The position numbers were made by a program, and so were the translations under genes. Below, piece after piece: positions 62,280-64,000 of a stretch of 64,000 bases of DNA (position 1 is the first letter of the stretch; each line of letters begins with the position of its first letter). A model generated the notes under the pieces. That model saw nothing but the letters and a program-made list of their open reading frames with translations, was not told the origin of the DNA and did not search any database. The stretch is from Alphaproteobacteria bacterium. GTDB lineage: Bacteria; Pseudomonadota; Alphaproteobacteria; Caulobacterales; Hyphomonadaceae. The stretch is taken from the NCBI GenBank assembly GCA_018222605.1, contig JAAEZZ010000013.1:1-64000 (forward strand), written 5' to 3'.

Positions 62280-63284
62280 TCAGGCTGAATCCCGAACGAT
62301 CAACTCGGTTTTGGTGAATCGTGAATTCACCTTTTCTCCCTCCAGTTTGGCCAGAAGAAGCTCTACCATCATCTGGCCGCCTTGGGCGATGTTCTGGGAG
62401 ACCGTCGTGAGCGGCGGGGTCATCATCGAGGCCTGACCGATATTATCGTACCCGACGACACGCACATCCCCAGGGACGCTGAGGCCTTTGGCCACTAGGG
62501 CATGGATCGCAGAGTTAGCAAGAAGGTCGGAGCTAGCGAATATACCATCAATCTCGTTGCCCGCGCGAAGGAATTCCAACACCTGATTATAGGTCGTGCG
62601 CCCACCGAAATTCATGCGCAGCAAATAGGACGGATCATGGCTGATGCCGGCCTCTTTTTGCGCTTTCAGGAAACCATCATAGCGCAGCTTCACCTCTGGT
62701 AGCTCCGGATCGCCCAAGAATAGAATACGCTTGGCCCCACGCTCAAGAAGGTGCGTGGTCGCAATGTGCCCGCCCTTTACGTTGTCACTCCCGACCGTCG
62801 TGTATTTGGCGCGCTTGATGCGCCCACCCCATACTACAAAATTTGAGTGAACTTCGGCTAGCTCATTCAGCCGCTCAATACGCGCTGCCTGACCGATCAC
62901 GATGATGCCATCCGCGCGCCCCGTATTCAGCAAACGTCTTTCGGCCACCTGGCGGGCGTCGCGCGGCACCGTGACGACAAGATCATAGTCCCGATCCGCA
63001 GCAGCCTGTGAAACGGCCCCCACCATCTCAAGATAGAAAGGATCAGACATTGTCTGCTCGGCTTCCTGATCCAGCGGGATAACCATGCCGATGGCGCGCG
63101 CGGACTTGCGACGCAGACTGCTGGCAGGCGCATTCACGGCATAGCCGATTTCTTCTGCAATGCGCTGGATGCGACGACGCGTGCTTTCCTTGACAACAGG
63201 GCTGTTGTTCAATGCCCTCGATACCGTCGAGATATCGACGCGGGCAATCTTTGCCAGCTCAAGCATTGTTACTTTCTTGTTCAT
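62280..63284 (-). CDS. LacI-family transcriptional regulator
   Basis: 334 residues. The helix-turn-helix is TMLELAKIARVDISTVSRAL with the hinge-side NNSPVVKESTRRRIQRIAEEIGY; a periplasmic-binding-like effector domain follows (DGIFASSDLLAN, VRVVGYDNIGQAS). It converges on the hydrolase gene (one base apart). Three palindromes in this locus match LacI-type operators and are probably its sites; the inducer would be a sugar imported by the transporter. Confidence 0.92.
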   Translation of the reverse strand: MNKKVTMLELAKIARVDISTVSRALNNSPVVKESTRRRIQRIAEEIGYAVNAPASSLRRKSARAIGMVIPLDQEAEQTMSDPFYLEMVGAVSQAAADRDYDLVVTVPRDARQVAERRLLNTGRADGIIVIGQAARIERLNELAEVHSNFVVWGGRIKRAKYTTVGSDNVKGGHIATTHLLERGAKRILFLGDPELPEVKLRYDGFLKAQKEAGISHDPSYLLRMNFGGRTTYNQVLEFLRAGNEIDGIFASSDLLANSAIHALVAKGLSVPGDVRVVGYDNIGQASMMTPPLTTVSQNIAQGGQMMVELLLAKLEGEKVNSRFTKTELIVRDSA

Positions 63285-63695
63285 TCCTGCCGTCCGTTAG
63301 TGTTTATAATCCGGATGTGCCAAGCAGCCCCCGCCCTAGTCTGTATGAGCTATCACCCTCGTCTTTTGCTAATCTAAGGCAATGTTGAAGGGAATGCGAG
63401 CGCCTTCCCCTGCTATGGATTACCGGCGCGCACAGGTGAGACAAAAACATGCTGATCTGCCCTTATTGCTACGCTTGCAGGCTTTCGGATCCTGCTGTGC
63501 ATGAGAAGAGGATAATGTCGCATCACCGCGCCTGAACATAGTATACAATCGTTTGCATTTTGTGACCAAGACGTGTAAATGTTGAGTGATAACTGCACCA
63601 TGCCCCATATGCCTGTAGAGGCATCTCAAATGCCGGGAGTTGGTCATCAGGCAAGATAGCCTTCTTTACGAGGCAAGATTGAGGAAACCTGAAGG
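63285..63695. other. Intergenic region between lacI and the esterase gene
   Basis: 411 bases with no convincing gene; short open frames on either strand have no ribosome binding site. It contains the third operator with a promoter (63543-63581). A GAAGG ribosome binding site lies close upstream of the esterase ATG. The lacI promoter should be at its left end, but I see no clear -35/-10 pair. Confidence 0.55.
63543..63581 (+). promoter_or_regulatory. LacI-type operator and promoter of the esterase gene
   Basis: TACAATCGTTTG (63544-63555) differs from the other two operators at one base. It overlaps a -35-like TTGCAT (63553-63558), followed after 17 bases by TAAATG (63576-63581). Confidence 0.58.
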
Positions 63696-64000
63696 ATGAA
63701 GATCAGCCGCCGGAAGTTTGGACTCGCGGGCCTCAGCGCAGCAGGCGCGGTGGCACTCGGAGCATGCGCAAGCAGGGCAACGGCAATGCCCGGCACCTAC
63801 AACGGCGCGACCACAACAGACCCCCTTGCCCATGTTGCACCCGAGTATCGCGAAGCGGCCCGGTTCTTTGCCGAAGGCGGTCCTCCTGCTATCGACTCCA
63901 TGGAGACCCTCAAGGCCGCGCGTGGCAGTGGAGCCGCATTTGCTGCGCCGCGCCTGCCGGATGTTCCAGTCAGTAAGGAAGTTGTTCCAGGTAGCAATGA
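63696..64000 (+). CDS. Tat-exported alpha/beta hydrolase (esterase), N-terminal part
   Basis: The reading frame from ATG 63696 runs off the window after about 101 residues. The start MKISRRKFGLAGLSAAGAVA is a twin-arginine signal (SRRKF) with a lipobox-like ALGAC. The mature start (PEYREAARFFAEGGPPA, then LPDVPVSKEVVPGSN) is the pattern before an HSL-type esterase core. The operator upstream ties it to the LacI regulon. The enzyme type is inferred from the mature N-terminus only. Confidence 0.6.
   Translation, partial: MKISRRKFGLAGLSAAGAVALGACASRATAMPGTYNGATTTDPLAHVAPEYREAARFFAEGGPPAIDSMETLKAARGSGAAFAAPRLPDVPVSKEVVPGSN

Noticed and set aside
1..64000. CRISPR arrays, insertion sequences, rRNA genes, replication origin
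   Set aside because: No regularly spaced repeats, transposase genes, rRNA segments or DnaA-box clusters were seen on reading both strands.

Overview
The window is chromosomal DNA from an alphaproteobacterium, most likely of the Hyphomonadaceae (Hyphomonas or Henriciella type). The evidence is gene order rather than any single marker. RNase E/G-yacG-tRNA-Phe, acpP-fabF-mltG-yicC-gmk, rpsF-rpsR-rplI-dnaB and a CBP3-like chaperone-plsX-fabH-ihfA-MerR are alphaproteobacterial arrangements. A NepR-type anti-sigma factor and many acyl-CoA enzymes point the same way.

Layout. 1-3195: the start of tuf (minus strand), pgi, a short RNase E/G, yacG and tRNA-Phe. 3196-4892: a small region of orphan genes next to the tRNA, ending in the C-terminal remnant of a phage terminase. 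4893-7113: a translationally coupled pair of GNAT-like genes divergent from a LysR regulator, with a dyad between them. 7133-12235: two adjacent acyl-CoA dehydrogenases, an enoyl-CoA hydratase, a BaiN-like flavoprotein and a SpoU-type RNA methyltransferase. 12249-22720: core genes, namely icd, then on the minus strand fabD-fabG-acpP-fabF-mltG-yicC-gmk plus an overlapping 38-residue membrane ORF, then rpsF-rpsR-rplI and dnaB. 22741-34462: accessory lipid and CoA metabolism, with msrB and a lipidated S9 peptidase. 34544-39432: tRNA-Pro, MerR, ihfA, fabH, plsX, a CBP3 chaperone, bamE and nepR. A sequence matching the EcfG promoter consensus lies upstream of ihfA. 39596-44800: three alpha/beta hydrolases (one fused to a flavin reductase), an SDR and a CaiB-type CoA-transferase.

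45620-55010 is a cell-surface glycan cluster. It holds a GT2 glycosyltransferase, a hexapeptide acyltransferase, a four-part FkbH-like protein with its own acyl carrier protein, an RmlC-like epimerase, glucose-1-phosphate cytidylyltransferase, a SAF-domain oxidoreductase, a UDP-xylose-synthase-like enzyme and UDP-glucose dehydrogenase. A pabB-pabC fusion follows.

57366-64000 is a carbohydrate utilisation locus: two exported SGNH hydrolases, an MFS transporter, a cytoplasmic GH32/GH68-like enzyme, a LacI repressor and a Tat-exported esterase that runs off the window. Three nearly identical palindromes centred on AACG or ATCG precede the three forward transcription units and probably form the regulon of this LacI protein. 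The most interesting candidates are this regulon, the FkbH/ACP plus CDP-sugar/SAF cluster, the coupled GNAT operon next to the terminase scar, and the hydrolase-flavin reductase fusion.
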